Positions 22,611 through 34,614 of a stretch of DNA of 64,000 bases are shown in pieces. Origin of the DNA: Gaeumannomyces sp. JS-464 (Eukaryota; Ascomycota; Sordariomycetes; Magnaporthales; Magnaporthaceae); assembly GCA_002197995.1 (NCBI GenBank), contig NGZR01000003.1, positions 1,550,001 through 1,614,000 of the forward strand, read 5' to 3'. A program made the translations under genes and the position numbers. Each line of letters opens with the position of its first letter. Position 1 is the first letter of the stretch. The notes beneath the pieces were generated by a model. The model worked only from the letters and a program-made list of their open reading frames with translations. It ran no database searches and had not been told where the DNA came from.

Positions 22611-23835
22611 ATGCAGTTCAACATTCTCCTCCTCTCGGCCTTCGCTGCCCAGGCCATGGCTCAGGTCACTATCACCTCCTACATCACCACTACCTCCACC
22701 ACCACGACCGAGTCCTCGACTTCGACCCTGACCACCGCCACGGTCACCACCACTGTCGCCGTTACCCCGACTGTTCTCACACGTCGACCCGCATCGTCAA
22801 GGAGTACAAGGAGTACAAGGACTACGGCGGCTATGGCGAGGATGAGGGCTACGACAAGAAGGCCAAGCTGGCCGACCTCCACCCCCACCGGTACGTTGTC
22901 AACGCGGCCCTCCTCGAGAGGGGTCCGCTTTCCCGTCCGGCCCGGCGCGAGAGGGATCCGCACTTCCACCCGCGTCCTCTAGAGGGATCCAGACTCCCGT
23001 CCGGCCCCTCTAGAGCACAACCACCATCACCACCGCACCCGCACTTCCGCCCTACACAGCAGCAGCCCGAGGGTTCCCCGACGCAGTGAGGGCTGGGCAT
23101 AGACACCACGCCCATAATCATCAGCAGGAACAGGCGACGGACAAACACTCGCTCGCTCCGGAGGTCCACATCCACAACAACGCTCCGGGCGCGTACCCGG
23201 CTCCAGCCCAGCCCCTGTTCGGGCCACCGGTGCCTGCTGCTGCTCCTCCCTACCCCTTCGCCCCCGCGCCACAGTACATCCCTTGGCCGAACGTCGCTCC
23301 CGCTCCCGCGCCCGCCCCTGCCTCTGTCCCTGCCCCTGACTCTGACGAAGAGTCTGATCGCGTCGCCGCCCAAAACCACCCACCTCCCCCTCCCACCCTT
23401 ACTTGCTCTACCTCTCACTCTGACCGATGAGCCCTCGCACGTCCCCCCCCGCTGCGGCTTCTTCTACCCCTGACTCTGAACAGGAGCCTTCCCACACTCC
23501 CGTCACCCACACTCCCCTTCCTCCTCCTCCTCCTGCCCCTGAGCAAGCAGCTCCCGAGCCCAAGGCCGAGCCGGCACCGTCCCCAGCTCCCTCTCCCGCA
23601 CCCGAGCCCAAGGCCAAGTCGGCGCCGGCCCCAGCTCCCGCCCGCGCTCCCGAGCCCAAAGTCAAGCCGGCGCCGTCCCCAGCTCCTGCCTCCGTCCCCC
23701 GCAACTGTGCCTGTTTTCTCGCCTGTTCCTGCTGCTGACGACATGCCTCCAGCCGTGCTTAAGGGACTCGCCGGCCGCACGGCGGCCCCTGCCGGCCTTC
23801 TGGCCGGTGCGGCCGCCCTTGCCGCCCTGGCATAG
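22611..23835 (+). CDS. Pro/Ala-rich GPI-anchored wall protein, frame-broken
   Basis: It starts with a signal peptide MQFNILLLSAFAAQAMA after a CAAG-ATG context, then a Thr/Ser-rich stretch (TTTSTTTTESSTSTLTTAT). Following the frame changes gives a charged repeat region (IVKEYKEYKDYGGYGEDEGY), a His-rich part (RAGHRHHAHNHQQEQ), a long Pro/Ala region (PAPAPAPASVPAPDSDEESD, then two APEPK-type repeats), and finally LKGLAGRTAAPAGLLAGAA with a hydrophobic Ala/Leu tail typical of GPI attachment, ending at TAG 23833-23835. The frame changes about four times: near 22775 (ACTGT(N)TCTCAC), 23075, 23440 at a C8 run, and 23700. There are no splice signals at these places. It is a structural or adhesive cell-wall protein by composition; no catalytic domain is present. 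Confidence 0.7.
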
Positions 23836-24939
23836 ACGCCGCAGAGACGACATCTGCGATCTCTTGGCAACGAAAAATTAACAACATCCCACATGCCGGT
23901 ACAACAACAACAAACATAAATCATCGACCACTTACTCGATCGAGCTCGTGAGGGCCTGTGCGGGGCCACTCCAGCTCCCACAAGTGACCGGCAAAGCTAC
24001 ACGACACCGGTGCGGAACGGAACACGGGCACACAATGGTCACGGACAAACGAATTCGGTTGTATTTGCTCTTGGTGATTTTTTTCTCTTCTTGAACCTGG
24101 TCTAGCACGCTAGACGTACCCAGTGCAATACGCACATATTTGTAGACACATTTACCCGGCTGTTTTCTTTGTGGGAGGCACTTACATCCCCATCTCTCCT
24201 TTGGGTTTGGCTTCTTTTTTCCCGACAAGACGAAATTAACCTACTCGTACTCGCACACGTTCCGGGGAGGGATGGGGCAAAGACGAAAAAGAGCGTTCTT
24301 TTGGATACCACGAGCAAGCAAGGAGCATTCTCGGGGGAGGGATTTCGATGGCCTGTCACGGACACCCGGTTTACTGTGGCTTTCATTTCTCAGCATACAT
24401 TTTTTTTAATCAATACGAGGCTTTGGATGTGGGTAAAAAATAAAAATAAAAAAAAGCCGAAGATCACCTCCCTTGCTGGTGATGTTGATGGCCGTTTTTG
24501 CGATGTTCGATGAATCCTTCGTCCTGCCTCCGAGCTCCGAGCCGAGCTCCGGGTTTTGGGATGGGGGCGTGTGGTGCCGGCTATCAGAGGTAAAGCAAGC
24601 CGACTATGCGGGGTCTCCGAAACCCGGAGCCGAGTTCCGAGCCGCGCGAAGCCAGTTTTTGTGTGTGAGCAGCTTGGAAGCACAACGGTTCTCTCACCAT
24701 GTTGTAGACCTATCCTGAGGGCGGCTATAAAGAACTTGCTGTGCACATTTGTTGTCGAGGTCCGAGATTGGTAAATACCTTCATCCTCATCGGTTCACAT
24801 CTCAGGCCATTCGACGACATCCTGGCGTGTGAATTTGTTCGTCTGATCTCCAAGCACCTTACTGCATCTCAACATCGAATAATCTTCGACCTCTCTCTTA
24901 TTGAGATATTTGCATTATCACCAACCACTCTTCAACACA
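23836..24939. other. Intergenic region and promoter of the O-methyltransferase
   Basis: About 1.1 kb. It includes the 3' UTR of the wall protein and several short A/T runs around 24395-24460. A repeated CCGAGCTCCGAG word occurs at about 24528-24551, and a TATA box lies before the O-methyltransferase. No additional coding region is visible. Confidence 0.45.
24726..24731 (+). promoter_or_regulatory. Putative TATA box of the O-methyltransferase gene
   Basis: TATAAA in the context GGCTATAAAGAAC, 209 bp upstream of the ATG at 24940. It is followed by a C/T- and CA-rich leader. Assigned by motif and position only. Confidence 0.5.
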
Positions 24940-25988
24940 ATGAAGAATCTCGTCCCAGTCCTGTACCCAAACGGCATCGTCGCGGCTCGCGTGACAGAGT
25001 ACTCTGACGCCAAGAGCAGCGGCCTGCCCGAAGTGCTGGTCAAGTACCACGAAAAAGTCCTGCAGCGGCCCGACTCCTTTTATACCATCAGCCTGTACCA
25101 GGCAAAGGCCTTGACCTTCCTGGCCAGGAGCATCGGGGCGAAGAGAGGTTCGTTGTGGGCGACAGACGATGATAGTCCTCCCCTCTCGCCTCTGCTCTGT
25201 CTCTACCGCTATATTCCAATACAAGGCGTGATGCTTTGCTAACCATGCTGCCGATGTGGCTACACAGCGCTCGAGATCGGCGTGTACCAGGGGTTCTCCG
25301 CCCTGGTGTGGGCTAATGCCGTCGGCCCGGATGGAAAGGTCACTGGACTGGAGTACGATGCGGAGTACGTGATGGACCGCTTTCGCCTCCCTTCCCCCTT
25401 TTTCTTGTCCTCCCCTACCCAGATCTTGTCCACCTGGAACACATGTCTAATACCCATCGTTTCATCCTCGCGCACAGGTTCGCAGAGGACGCACGACGAG
25501 GGATCAAAGAAAACGGGTTCGACAATGTCGAAATCATTGTCGGGGACGCCGCCACAACGCAAGTCCACCCCATCCTTCTTGCACTCCGTTGCACTCCAAA
25601 AACCTTTGGCACTAACAGCGGTCCCCACGTAAACAGCCTCCCGAACCTGGAGGTGACGGAGCCGTACGACATCATCTTCATCGACGCCGACAAGCCCGGG
25701 TACCCCAAGTACCTGGACGCCATCCTGCAGCGGTCGCAGCCCGGGTCCGCGTCGCGTCTGCTGCGGCCCGGCGGCCTGATCGTGGCGGACAACGTGCTCC
25801 GCCGGGGCCTCGTGGCGCACAGCGGGCCCGAGAACCCCAACGGCGTGGGCGAGAACGGCAGCGTCGTGGACGCGGCCATCATCAAGTGCCTCGACGACTT
25901 CAACACCGTCATGGCCACCCACGGCCGCCTCGAGGCCCTCCTGCTGCCGCTCTTTGACGGCCTGGGGCTCGCTCGCCTCATGGACTAG
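24940..25988 (+). CDS. CCoAOMT-type SAM-dependent O-methyltransferase
   Basis: Four exons (24940-25147, 25268-25364, 25478-25558 and 25637-25988) give 245 aa with an intact frame. It belongs to methyltransferase family 3, the caffeoyl-CoA/catechol type. The SAM-binding motif I is LEIGVYQGFSALVWA (residues about 71-85). The divalent-metal and catechol-binding residues lie in FIDADK (D145/D147) and GLIVADN (D180/N181). Splice sites were chosen so that TGLEYDAE joins FAEDARRGIK and GDAAT joins LPNLEVTEPYD, as in homologues. Intron 1 has donor GTTCGT and intron 2 GTACGT. Intron 3 (25559-25636) begins GCAAGT, a GC-AG intron, and is 78 bp, a multiple of three without a stop. The natural substrate (a catechol or polyphenol) is unknown. 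No biosynthetic genes flank it. Confidence 0.94.
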
Positions 25989-27116
25989 ATGGTGCGGGCT
26001 GCATTGTGCATATGCAATGCATGCAATTTCGCATCCAATGCTTTTTTTTTTTTTTTTCTATCAGCTACTTCAGAGCGTGTTCAGCTCTTTCGAGGAACAG
26101 AGGAGGGAATCTTGGGTGGATTACATCTTCCTACGATTTATGGACTGTTCTGGCCCCTTGATTTGTACCATGGTGATGTCGTCACGCACGGCAAAGGGTC
26201 CAGCCTGGTCTAGATCCGCAAGATTTGTGAGACCACGCTGCACTCGCCGTCACCACCCAATCGCCCTTCCCTTGAGAGTATCACGTCGCTTTTGCCGATG
26301 GCTGCACAATGGCGCCCGAAGCCGGGGTCACCATTGACCATTGACGTACAACGGCCACAGCCGACGACGGACACCTGAGGCGAGCAAACAAAGATAATGG
26401 GCGAGCAGTGGCCACAAAGAAAAACGCGTTGGCGGTCCGCAATTGTGATCACGCATTCAGGCCCAGCAATCGCGTTACCTGAAACGAAACAGCTGCAAAG
26501 TCCCTGCTTTCCCTCACTCTCTGAGCCCGAGACGGTCCTGACCTATCAGTCGGCAAATACAAAGCCCCCGACGCTCGAGCAAAGACATGTCATGGCACAG
26601 TTTGAGCGTTGAGAATTTTGGGTGCGCAGGCCCAATCCATGTCGCACCAGGACGCCATGCGTAGTTCGGAGAGGCCTTCGATATCTGAGAAGTGACAGGA
26701 CCATTGTCCACCCACCCCTGGTGAATTTGTAGGATGGAAGAGGCTTAGGCGTGTACAAGGACAGAAGCCTGCCATGGAAAAGATGACTGACTGTGTCCTT
26801 CACCCAAGAAAGGGGTTGGTATAAGGTTTCACGATACCCTCTATGTTAGGGAAGAGGGAGAGCTCAGCACAAGGTATCGAGCATCAACGAGTCTCTAATA
26901 CAAAGCCGACCGGAGCGGCTCCTCTTCTCCCAAAGGCAGATTCATCACATAGTCATTTCGTCAAAGCCCAGGAGGACAAGTACGCTTATCTACTGTCGTT
27001 CGGCTCGAGTATCCAACAGCAACAAGCCGCGACGAGTCCCACAGCCTCTCATCCCTACATCCCACATCCTCCCGTCATAAACCCAACCAACCAACCAACC
27101 AACCACCACCGCCGCC
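25989..27116. other. Intergenic region after the O-methyltransferase
   Basis: About 1.1 kb with a T-tract at about 26042-26057 in the likely 3' UTR. Open frames of 60-130 codons on both strands show no domain. (CCAA)n occurs at about 27080-27102, just upstream of the small Cys-rich frame. Confidence 0.4.
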
Positions 27117-27386
27117 ATGTGCGATTTCGAGCACGTCCAGCACTCGCAGTGCTGCGGCGAGACGTCGACCCGCCTCCGGGCCGAGTGCACCATCGGCGCG
27201 GCCAAGGGCGACCACAACAAGTGTCCCTTTCGCAAGGTCGAGGGCATCCGCCGCAGCAGCGCCGGCGGCTTCCCCTGCGCCACCTGCGCCACCCGGGGCA
27301 GCGCCAGCGCCGGCGAGTTAAACCGGATGCGGGAGACAGTCGCCGCCGCCGTGCAGCGCCTGCCCGCCAAGAAGCGGACGCCTTGA
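27117..27386 (+). CDS. Small Cys-rich protein, 89 aa (tentative)
   Basis: An ATG in good context (CCGCCGCCATGTG) opens an 89-codon frame, MCDFEHVQHSQCCGETSTRL and onward, with eight cysteines in the first 61 residues (CC, C, C and a CATC pair). The arrangement (Cys at residue 2, CC at 12-13, later C and CxxC) resembles small cytosolic fungal proteins with a zinc-ribbon-like Cys pattern that begin with MC. No signal peptide is present, so it is unlikely to be a secreted effector. The rest is Arg/Ala-rich. It is short and GC-rich, so a chance frame remains possible. Confidence 0.45.
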   Translation: MCDFEHVQHSQCCGETSTRLRAECTIGAAKGDHNKCPFRKVEGIRRSSAGGFPCATCATRGSASAGELNRMRETVAAAVQRLPAKKRTP

Positions 27387-29019
27387 CTGGTAGCAAGGAG
27401 TAAAGGGGGGCAACAATAGCCGATCCGGGACGATCTAGGAAACCGAGCAACCAACTGTGCTGGCGCCTGCTCCCTATTCGCTATAGAAAGGCCCTCCTCC
27501 CATCTCACTCAGCCGCCACTCATCCTCCTTGCTTGGCCAAGCAGCGACGAGTGACACCAGCACTGCAAAGCAGTGGCGTACGACTATCAGGAGGAAGAAA
27601 AAAAAAAACCTCGCCATTCACAGCCAAACAGCCGGGCCACGCCACCGGGGCAAAGACAGCCACGCACGCATATACCCGCCCATATATTTGCTATGTTGTC
27701 TCAGCGCGCCACTCGGGAACGGGACTCCTGCCGATCGGAGGGAAGCGGGACGCGGGGACGCAAAATGGGCTAGGCAAGGGAGGATTGACACATGGCATTC
27801 CGCGTCGTGGGCCAACCAGCCAGTCAGCCAGTCAGCCTTCCTTCTCTCCCTGAGACATGGAGCGCGCGCCAGCGCCGTTCTCGGGCAGGGCCGAAGGGCA
27901 GTGAGACCCGCAGGCATAGCTAGATAACAGGGAGGATTCTGGGAATAGACTTATACCATAAAGACCCGGGCAGTACATAGGTAGCTACATACATACTGCA
28001 GTCATCTAACATGTCGTAGTCCGGCCGGACTAGACAGAAACACAGCACAAGAGACCAAGGCTTAGTGGGCATCGTACAACAAACAAGCCGTGTGAGCAGA
28101 AACTCGAGCCCTGTCAAAAGAAAAAAAAAAAAGAAAAAAAAGAGGTTGGTCACCCGGGACAAGATACGCCTCTCGCACACATCAGAAGAAGACAACAGAC
28201 GGGCATCCATCGGAACCGGTATTCATTTCTGGAAGCCTGCATGCTCCTGTGGGGACAGCCCTCATCCTCCCATTTCGGCGAGCACAGCATCAGCGCAGGC
28301 AGCAAAACCTCTTTCTTTTAACCAAGGGGTTGAAAATGGCATGATGTTTGCTTCTCCTTTGTTGAGAGGGAGGGGACACCCCCGTGATCTCCAGTGTTTG
28401 TCGAAACACAAAGCAGCAGGGCCGCCACCACCGAACCCCGAGAGGCGGGGAAAAAATACACCGAGCGGCCACCTCACACCCACATACATAAGGTCTGGTA
28501 CTCATTTAGGTGTACCCCGCCAGCCAAACGTGCAGTCGGTCGGGCAGCCAGTCTCCGTGTTGTCTCTTTTGCCCCGATTTGACATCCTGTCACGGACAGC
28601 GAGCGAACTGGGGTTATCCCTTCAAACGAAATGCGAAAAATGCGTGCCAAGAACTTTTTGCTGCAGCTGCAATGGAAAACAGAAAATGAAATGGAAAAAT
28701 GGAAAATCTGCCCCTCAACTTGGCTCGGAACCCGTGGCTCCACGCCCAAGGGACGGGGACGCGGCGGTGGGGGGCCGTCCCCGCTGATCCGCCCCAAACT
28801 TAACTTCCATGTCGGCGCTGAAACCCCTTTCGTGGACGGGCATGGATTGAGCAACTTCCAAACCCCCCCACCTAGGGTCCCACGGGCTCATGTTGCACCC
28901 GGGATGGGGCAGCTGGTCGTGGAAGGGACCGCTAGCGATCACTGTGTGCCGACGTTTTGATTGGAGAGTTCCATGGGCAACGGCTCGTTTTGCTCCTTCG
29001 AAATGCGTGGTGTGCCGCT

Positions 29020-29024
<5 letters not shown>

Positions 29025-29057
<33 letters not shown>
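29025..29057 (+). repeat. Poly-T tract, 33 nt
   Basis: Uninterrupted T33, the longest homopolymer in the window, in the 27-34 kb gene-poor region. Confidence 0.9.
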
Positions 29058-30699
29058 CTCTCTCTTGTTCGGCCTTTTTCATGTTGCTTTTCACCCTATA
29101 TAGTTTATTTCTCTGCTCCCTTCCGCACAGGATGCGTGACGAAATGCCGATCATCAACCATCCCACCACAACAAGTAGAAGCCCAAAAAAGGGATAGATA
29201 GCTGTGGCCGCCTGCTAGATAGCCGTGGCCACCTGCTATTTTTTTTCCTCCCTCTTCCCTCGTCCGTCTGTTTCCGGGCGAGCTAATTTCGGCTTCCTGC
29301 TGTGTTTGCTTATTATGCATGCTCCCACATGTCGTCCGCCCATATTTTATTCTCAGCGACGAATTTGCCTGCTGCAGCATTGCGGAGCGGTTCGAAAGGA
29401 CTGGTGGGCACTCGCGCGCTGCCCGAGATTTTTATTGATAGCAATGATGCACATTGCATGCGCTAATGTCGCAAGGGATGGGGAGCCGCCGTGCCCCGTG
29501 CGGTGCCGGCTGGTGTGGACGACCCCATCCTGCTCGGGACCACGTCGACCAGCCATGTGTGTTGGGTACATGGAGCACGCGGTCTTCAGTTCCCTTCGCT
29601 CCTTGCTCCAACGTTTTGATTTAAGGATGGCTATGGTTATCGCGTGCGTCCCGGACCTGGGTCCGCTGTGTGCCTTGCTAGGAAGTGCCTGTCGCCTCTT
29701 CTATTACCCGGATGGAATAGAACCATGAAGCTGCAGGTTGACGAAAACCTAACACACGAAAGAGGTTGCGACTATGGTACCCTGGCATACCAATCGGGGG
29801 AGCAGGCTTTCGCTTGACGACTCAACGACGCCAGTGCGCGCTCAGCTCCCTTGCCCGAACTGGAAAGTCACAATAAGACAGCGGGAGGATGATTGGCTCA
29901 TGTCCAATTCTGTCAAATCGTGAAGACACCAGAAAAAGGCGGTGATGACGACCATGCCACAACCAGCCTTTTGCGTCTGCGCCCTGACGCACACTTTGAA
30001 GACCACGGACTCCTTAGCGGTCAGTTTGCCTTTGCGTGGATACCAACCAGGTACCGTGCCAGAAGAGTACCTGCCTAGGTAGGTACCTAGCCAGGCCCTG
30101 CGCTCAAAGTCTGGTCATGTTTTCGGTTGATTAGAGCTGAAACAAGAGAGAACAAAAAAAGCAATCCAACCAAGAAGCCGGGAGGAGAATGACGTTGTTT
30201 GCGGGATATTTACCCGCATTGAAAACAGGGGACGGGAACACGGAAAGAAGTAATATTATGAGTGGCATATTGACCATTTTTGCTTGCTTCTTCATGACGG
30301 CGCATTGATCCGATCCCATTCGCCGCATGGATCTCCGGGCTCACCGGGATCACAGATCGACCGGGCGTGCACAAGCTGGCAAAGAGCCAGGCGGTTGCTA
30401 GTTCGGTGCGTGTGTGCTTGTGTGCCTCAGCGCGAGGGTCAACTGGATGACACATGATCGCTGGTACCACCCAGAGATCCAAGCGGAGAAATCGCCAATC
30501 CCGTCGGTGTACATTTAGGGTCCCTGGACGAGGCACACCGAGAGTGTGTGCCGCAAACGACCAAGGCGTGCTATTTTCTCTCCCTTCTGGTGGCTTGCTT
30601 GTGCGACGTTTATTTCGGATTCCATTGGGGCAGCCAACCCGTTGGATTCTCAAACGGGCCGGTCGAAGCGCACCGAGAACGAACAAAAGAAAGGCTTCG

Positions 30700-30718
30700 A
30701 AAAAAAAAAAAAAAAAAA
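30700..30718 (+). repeat. Poly-A tract, 19 nt
   Basis: Uninterrupted A19 in the same gene-poor region. Confidence 0.85.
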
Positions 30719-33700
30719 GAGTCTGTCGGATCATCAGCTCAGCCACCCACGCGAGGTTGCACATAGCGCACCGGACTCTCCCAGGGCTGAGATAACACGC
30801 GCTAGCCCCGTAGCCGGCCAGCTTGGATGGACCAGTCTTGCCAGTCTTTGGCTTGGTATACGCAATAGGGAGCCCATCTGAACAACGCTGGATGCCTGGG
30901 CCTGCGCCGGCTGCGACGGTAGGTTCCTTAGCACCAAGATTGGAAGGGAGGGCCAAACGTCGACGAATGGAACACGGAGCAAGGTTTGTGCAGAGTCATT
31001 AGTGCAGCATGCATGCGGAATAAAAGGGTGCATACGCAGTGCAAACAAAGTGGGAGTGTGGCAAGGGCCTCCCGGCCTGTCTTCCAAATACTGCTCTCGT
31101 CTGGTGCAGTCCCGGGCGGCGACATGCACTCGCGGGCGCTGCAATTAATGCCTGTAGCCGAAACGACCAGCCTAGGCCATGTGGGCTCTCTCTTGTTTGA
31201 CAATGGAATGTTCGCTCACGGCAGCCAAAAGTCGCAACCGACAGAACGGGAGCTGGGTCCCGCCGTGCGGGGGAGAATTTCCCGCGCTCTGGCAAATGGT
31301 GCCCTGTGCCGACCTCGGTAGGGGAAATTGAGGGCAGCCAAATACCAGCATGCACATACTCGTCGCTGCAGGCCGGTCGAAGTGGCCCCATCATGCCGTG
31401 ACCGTGGTGCGGTGCGGTGAGCCTACGTAGTTACGTGCCTACCAAGGCACGCCCGTGGCAGGAAGCACCTCGAGTCACATATCTGTAACTCGTGCTGGGC
31501 GGCTTCCCACAAGCTTGTGTCCACCCAGACACCCGTGTCGCCCCGAGATCGGGCTCCAGACGGAGGCGCAGGCACTACATGCACTGTAGCACGTCTTCAG
31601 GAGGGGTTGGTTGCAGCAGCCAACGCCGAGAGCTGCAAAATGGCCGCTGGGCCACACAAGCCTTCGATTCTCATTTGTCCCGCTGGAGACACGGTTCCAT
31701 TGCAGCGCAGCAGCTCGTGGTGTGGGGTTCAATAGGAAGAGAAGGTGCATGGGAGGTATTAAGCACAGTAATAATACTCGGTCGTAAGGTCGTCGAAAAG
31801 CGTGCACTGAAGATTGAGCCCGCGGATGGCTGGGCTGATCGATCTACTGGATTTAGTGCGCCAGTTGATCGGCCTGGACCTGGTTCCCAACCAGCGGGGG
31901 ACGCCAGATGCGCGCGAGGCTGCTAGGCCTGCCCATCGTCGGCCAAAGGCGTCGGCGGTGCGCAGTTGGCTTCTTCGTTCGGGGACCTGGAGGCGGTCCA
32001 AGCCAGGCGGGCTGAGCCCCTAAAGTTACCCCTTGGTCGCCCGATGTGATGGCGTCTAGCCGCTTTGGCCGTCCTGTCCTCTGTGCCTGACGTCCGCCCG
32101 CCTTCCAGACTGTTCTGCTGAAATAATTCTTCCATGCGACAGGTGAGACGTGCGTCTCTTGACGCTGCTGTGCGTCTTCCAGCTGCAGACAACACTGTCC
32201 GCGCCCGCGGCTAGGCGACAACGAGGTTGGAGAATCAAAAGACGAGCGGAGAGTTGTCGAGCGCATTTCCGTGCTGGGCTCAGAGCTGCCCACATGCGCT
32301 GCCAAAAGGGGCGTAGTGGCGTCGAAAAGAATAAATAAATAAAAAACGACTGGTGCGAGCTTCGCTAGTCTAGCGGATCCTCCTCATTTCATCCCGACGA
32401 CCATTGACCTCCACTCGTCGATTCCTCCCATTTCCGGAAGGCGCGAGGTTGCGCAGCCAGGGTCAAAAAGGTGCTGGGTGGTTGCTTTGTGCTCCCATCT
32501 CCAGTGCGGCAGCACGCAACCACCCGTAATCTGCACACCACACCGTCGTGAGTGCCCGTCGTCGTCGTCGTCTGGGCTTGGATGCTGCTGTTTGCTGCCG
32601 AGAATCGACGAGGGAAAACGAGAAGAAAACCATACAGGCAGAGGAAAACAGAGGTTAGTGCAAGCACGCTGCCCCCCCAGCCACCGCATCCATCCTGAAT
32701 ATCACCGGCCAATTTGTTTTCGCCCCACCGCCTACCCCCCAAGACGGACGATGGAAGGCACAGAGAAAAGGGCCCATGACCCGGATCGAATCGCACGCAC
32801 AAACCCCTGCCCTCCCCTGCCGTGCTTGTCCGTGTGCTCCGCCCTCTCCCCTGTCATCCAAGTCGCAGAGTTGCAGTGCAGCCGGTTTTTCTGGGGCTGG
32901 CTTGGGGTGGAGAGCCGAAAGACTGTGCGCCGCAGAGTTGATGGTGTGTGGTCCCCTGGCCTCCCCCGCCGTGCTCTGCTTGTCCTGCCTGCCGTCGCCG
33001 GTGGCGCTTTGGGTGCTGGGTGGTGTTCGTGCGCTGCAGAGGCACGACGGCGGCCCCGTTCCGCTGATCCCCATCGTGGACCATCCGAACCCTCGAGTTG
33101 TTGATGTCGTTGCTGCGGGATGGACCCTCCCACCGGTCGCTAAACGTCCACAATAAAATCAAATCGCCAAATCCCATATCCCGCCTTTGTTGCTGTGACT
33201 TTGAGTAGTGCGCAGTCCGCATGACTGGACGTGACACCTAAAGCAGAGTCCTCGCTCCCTCATCCCCGTCCGTCCCGTCTTTTCCGTTCTCTCGCATCCC
33301 GCCCGTTTGGCCATCCGGTTTCAACTCGCTTCTGCCAGTCAAGACCGGCAGGATTGGGATGGTCGGACGGTAGAGTGCGGGAGGTGTCGGGTTCAGTCTG
33401 TCCAACCTGTCCTTCGTTTTTTTTCTTCTTTTTTTTTTTCGGCCCAGGAGCTTCTTTCTTGGTGTATTCTTTCGTTTGTCCCTCCCACCCTCCACGGCCG
33501 CCCGCCTGTCTGTCTCTGCGACGTTTTTACTTTTTATTTTGTTTTTGTTTTCCCCCAAACTCGTTCACGGTATGTGCATTGCATCACCCCTAGCCCAGAC
33601 TCACTTGATATGATTTTTCGGCCATCATTACACTTTTTTATCTTTTTGCAGCGTTTGATCCGTCCTCCGTCTGGATGACTCGCTCTGCCGCCCACACCAC

Positions 33701-34614
33701 CACATGCATGTGGACTGGTGCTTGCCATTGCGGGCGGGTTGCTGTCTATCTGATATTCACCTGGACGCCTCGTTCGTTAGCTGCTCCCTGCCCCCTGGCC
33801 GCATTGGTCCATGTTACCTTGTCCTGTGGTGGCCAGGCCGCTGCAGCCGTGACTGGCTGGTGGCCGACAGCGAGTGCATGGGGGTGACACAGGCGCGCAG
33901 CTGCTTGGCTGCTCGCCGTGTCCTCGTCCCCGTCCCGCGGCCCCTGATTTGTTTGACGCTCCCTTTTATTTCTCTACACCTGCACAGCCGGCGAGGGCCA
34001 CCCGAGCACGCATCCGCATCCTCGTGGGACTTGGCCGGCCGTGGTGGATCACACAACTCCCATCTGCCATCTCCATTTTGCCGATGCTTCCCTGGCCTCT
34101 TTTTTCAGCTCGGGAACCCGCCCCCCGGGCGATAATTGCCCACCAATTCTAATTTGTAGGCAGCCTCCCGTCCAGTACTCCCCGGCGCTGCTGCCAGCCA
34201 GCACGTCCCGCCCTCCACCAGCCTCGACGGCCTGCTCCTGCCAGCCAGTCACCGACGCCGTTTGCCAGTAGCACCAGCCGACGACCGCCAGTCCCTATTA
34301 CCGTGGCGGCCCTCCCACGCGCTTGCCCCGATTTGACGCCCCTTCCCGCCGCAGCTACCCGGTCAAGCACAGCGCGCGCAAATCTCTTGCCCTGTTGGAG
34401 CAAGCCTCGCAAGAAAGCCAGCGCCCCGTCCGACCTCCGCCTGGCCACCCACCGATCCAATCCCACACCGCCGAGAGTCGTCATACGCTGCCGCGAGACC
34501 AACAGTACAGCAATACCTACCTAGCTACATAACAAATAAAGACCAAGACGAAGCCGGAGGACAAGGGAGCGACCCGCCACCGTTGACTGGTCCGCGCCTC
34601 CGACGCAACTCGAT

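Larger units (their letters stand above)
27387..34614. other. Gene-poor region of 7.2 kb
   Basis: No convincing gene on either strand. Open frames reach 240 codons (28065-28787) but are low complexity, change composition abruptly, and lack start context or splice structure. The region holds several long A or T tracts and the intergenic word family CCTAGGTAGGTACCT (30075-30090). A C/T-rich end (33900-34500) probably holds the 5' UTR of the next gene. Unrecognised non-coding transcripts cannot be excluded. Confidence 0.45.

Noticed and set aside
22976..23015. Cloning-vector polylinker suspected from XbaI/BamHI-like words
   Set aside because: The flanks do not match common polylinkers, and the words sit inside an in-frame coding repeat of the wall protein.
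24940..25988. Secondary-metabolite cluster around the O-methyltransferase
   Set aside because: Neighbours are a wall protein and gene-poor DNA; no core synthase, oxidase or transporter nearby.
28065..28787. Plus-strand open frame of 240 codons containing a K-run
   Set aside because: The frame is carried by A-tracts and low-complexity sequence; no motif and no codon bias.
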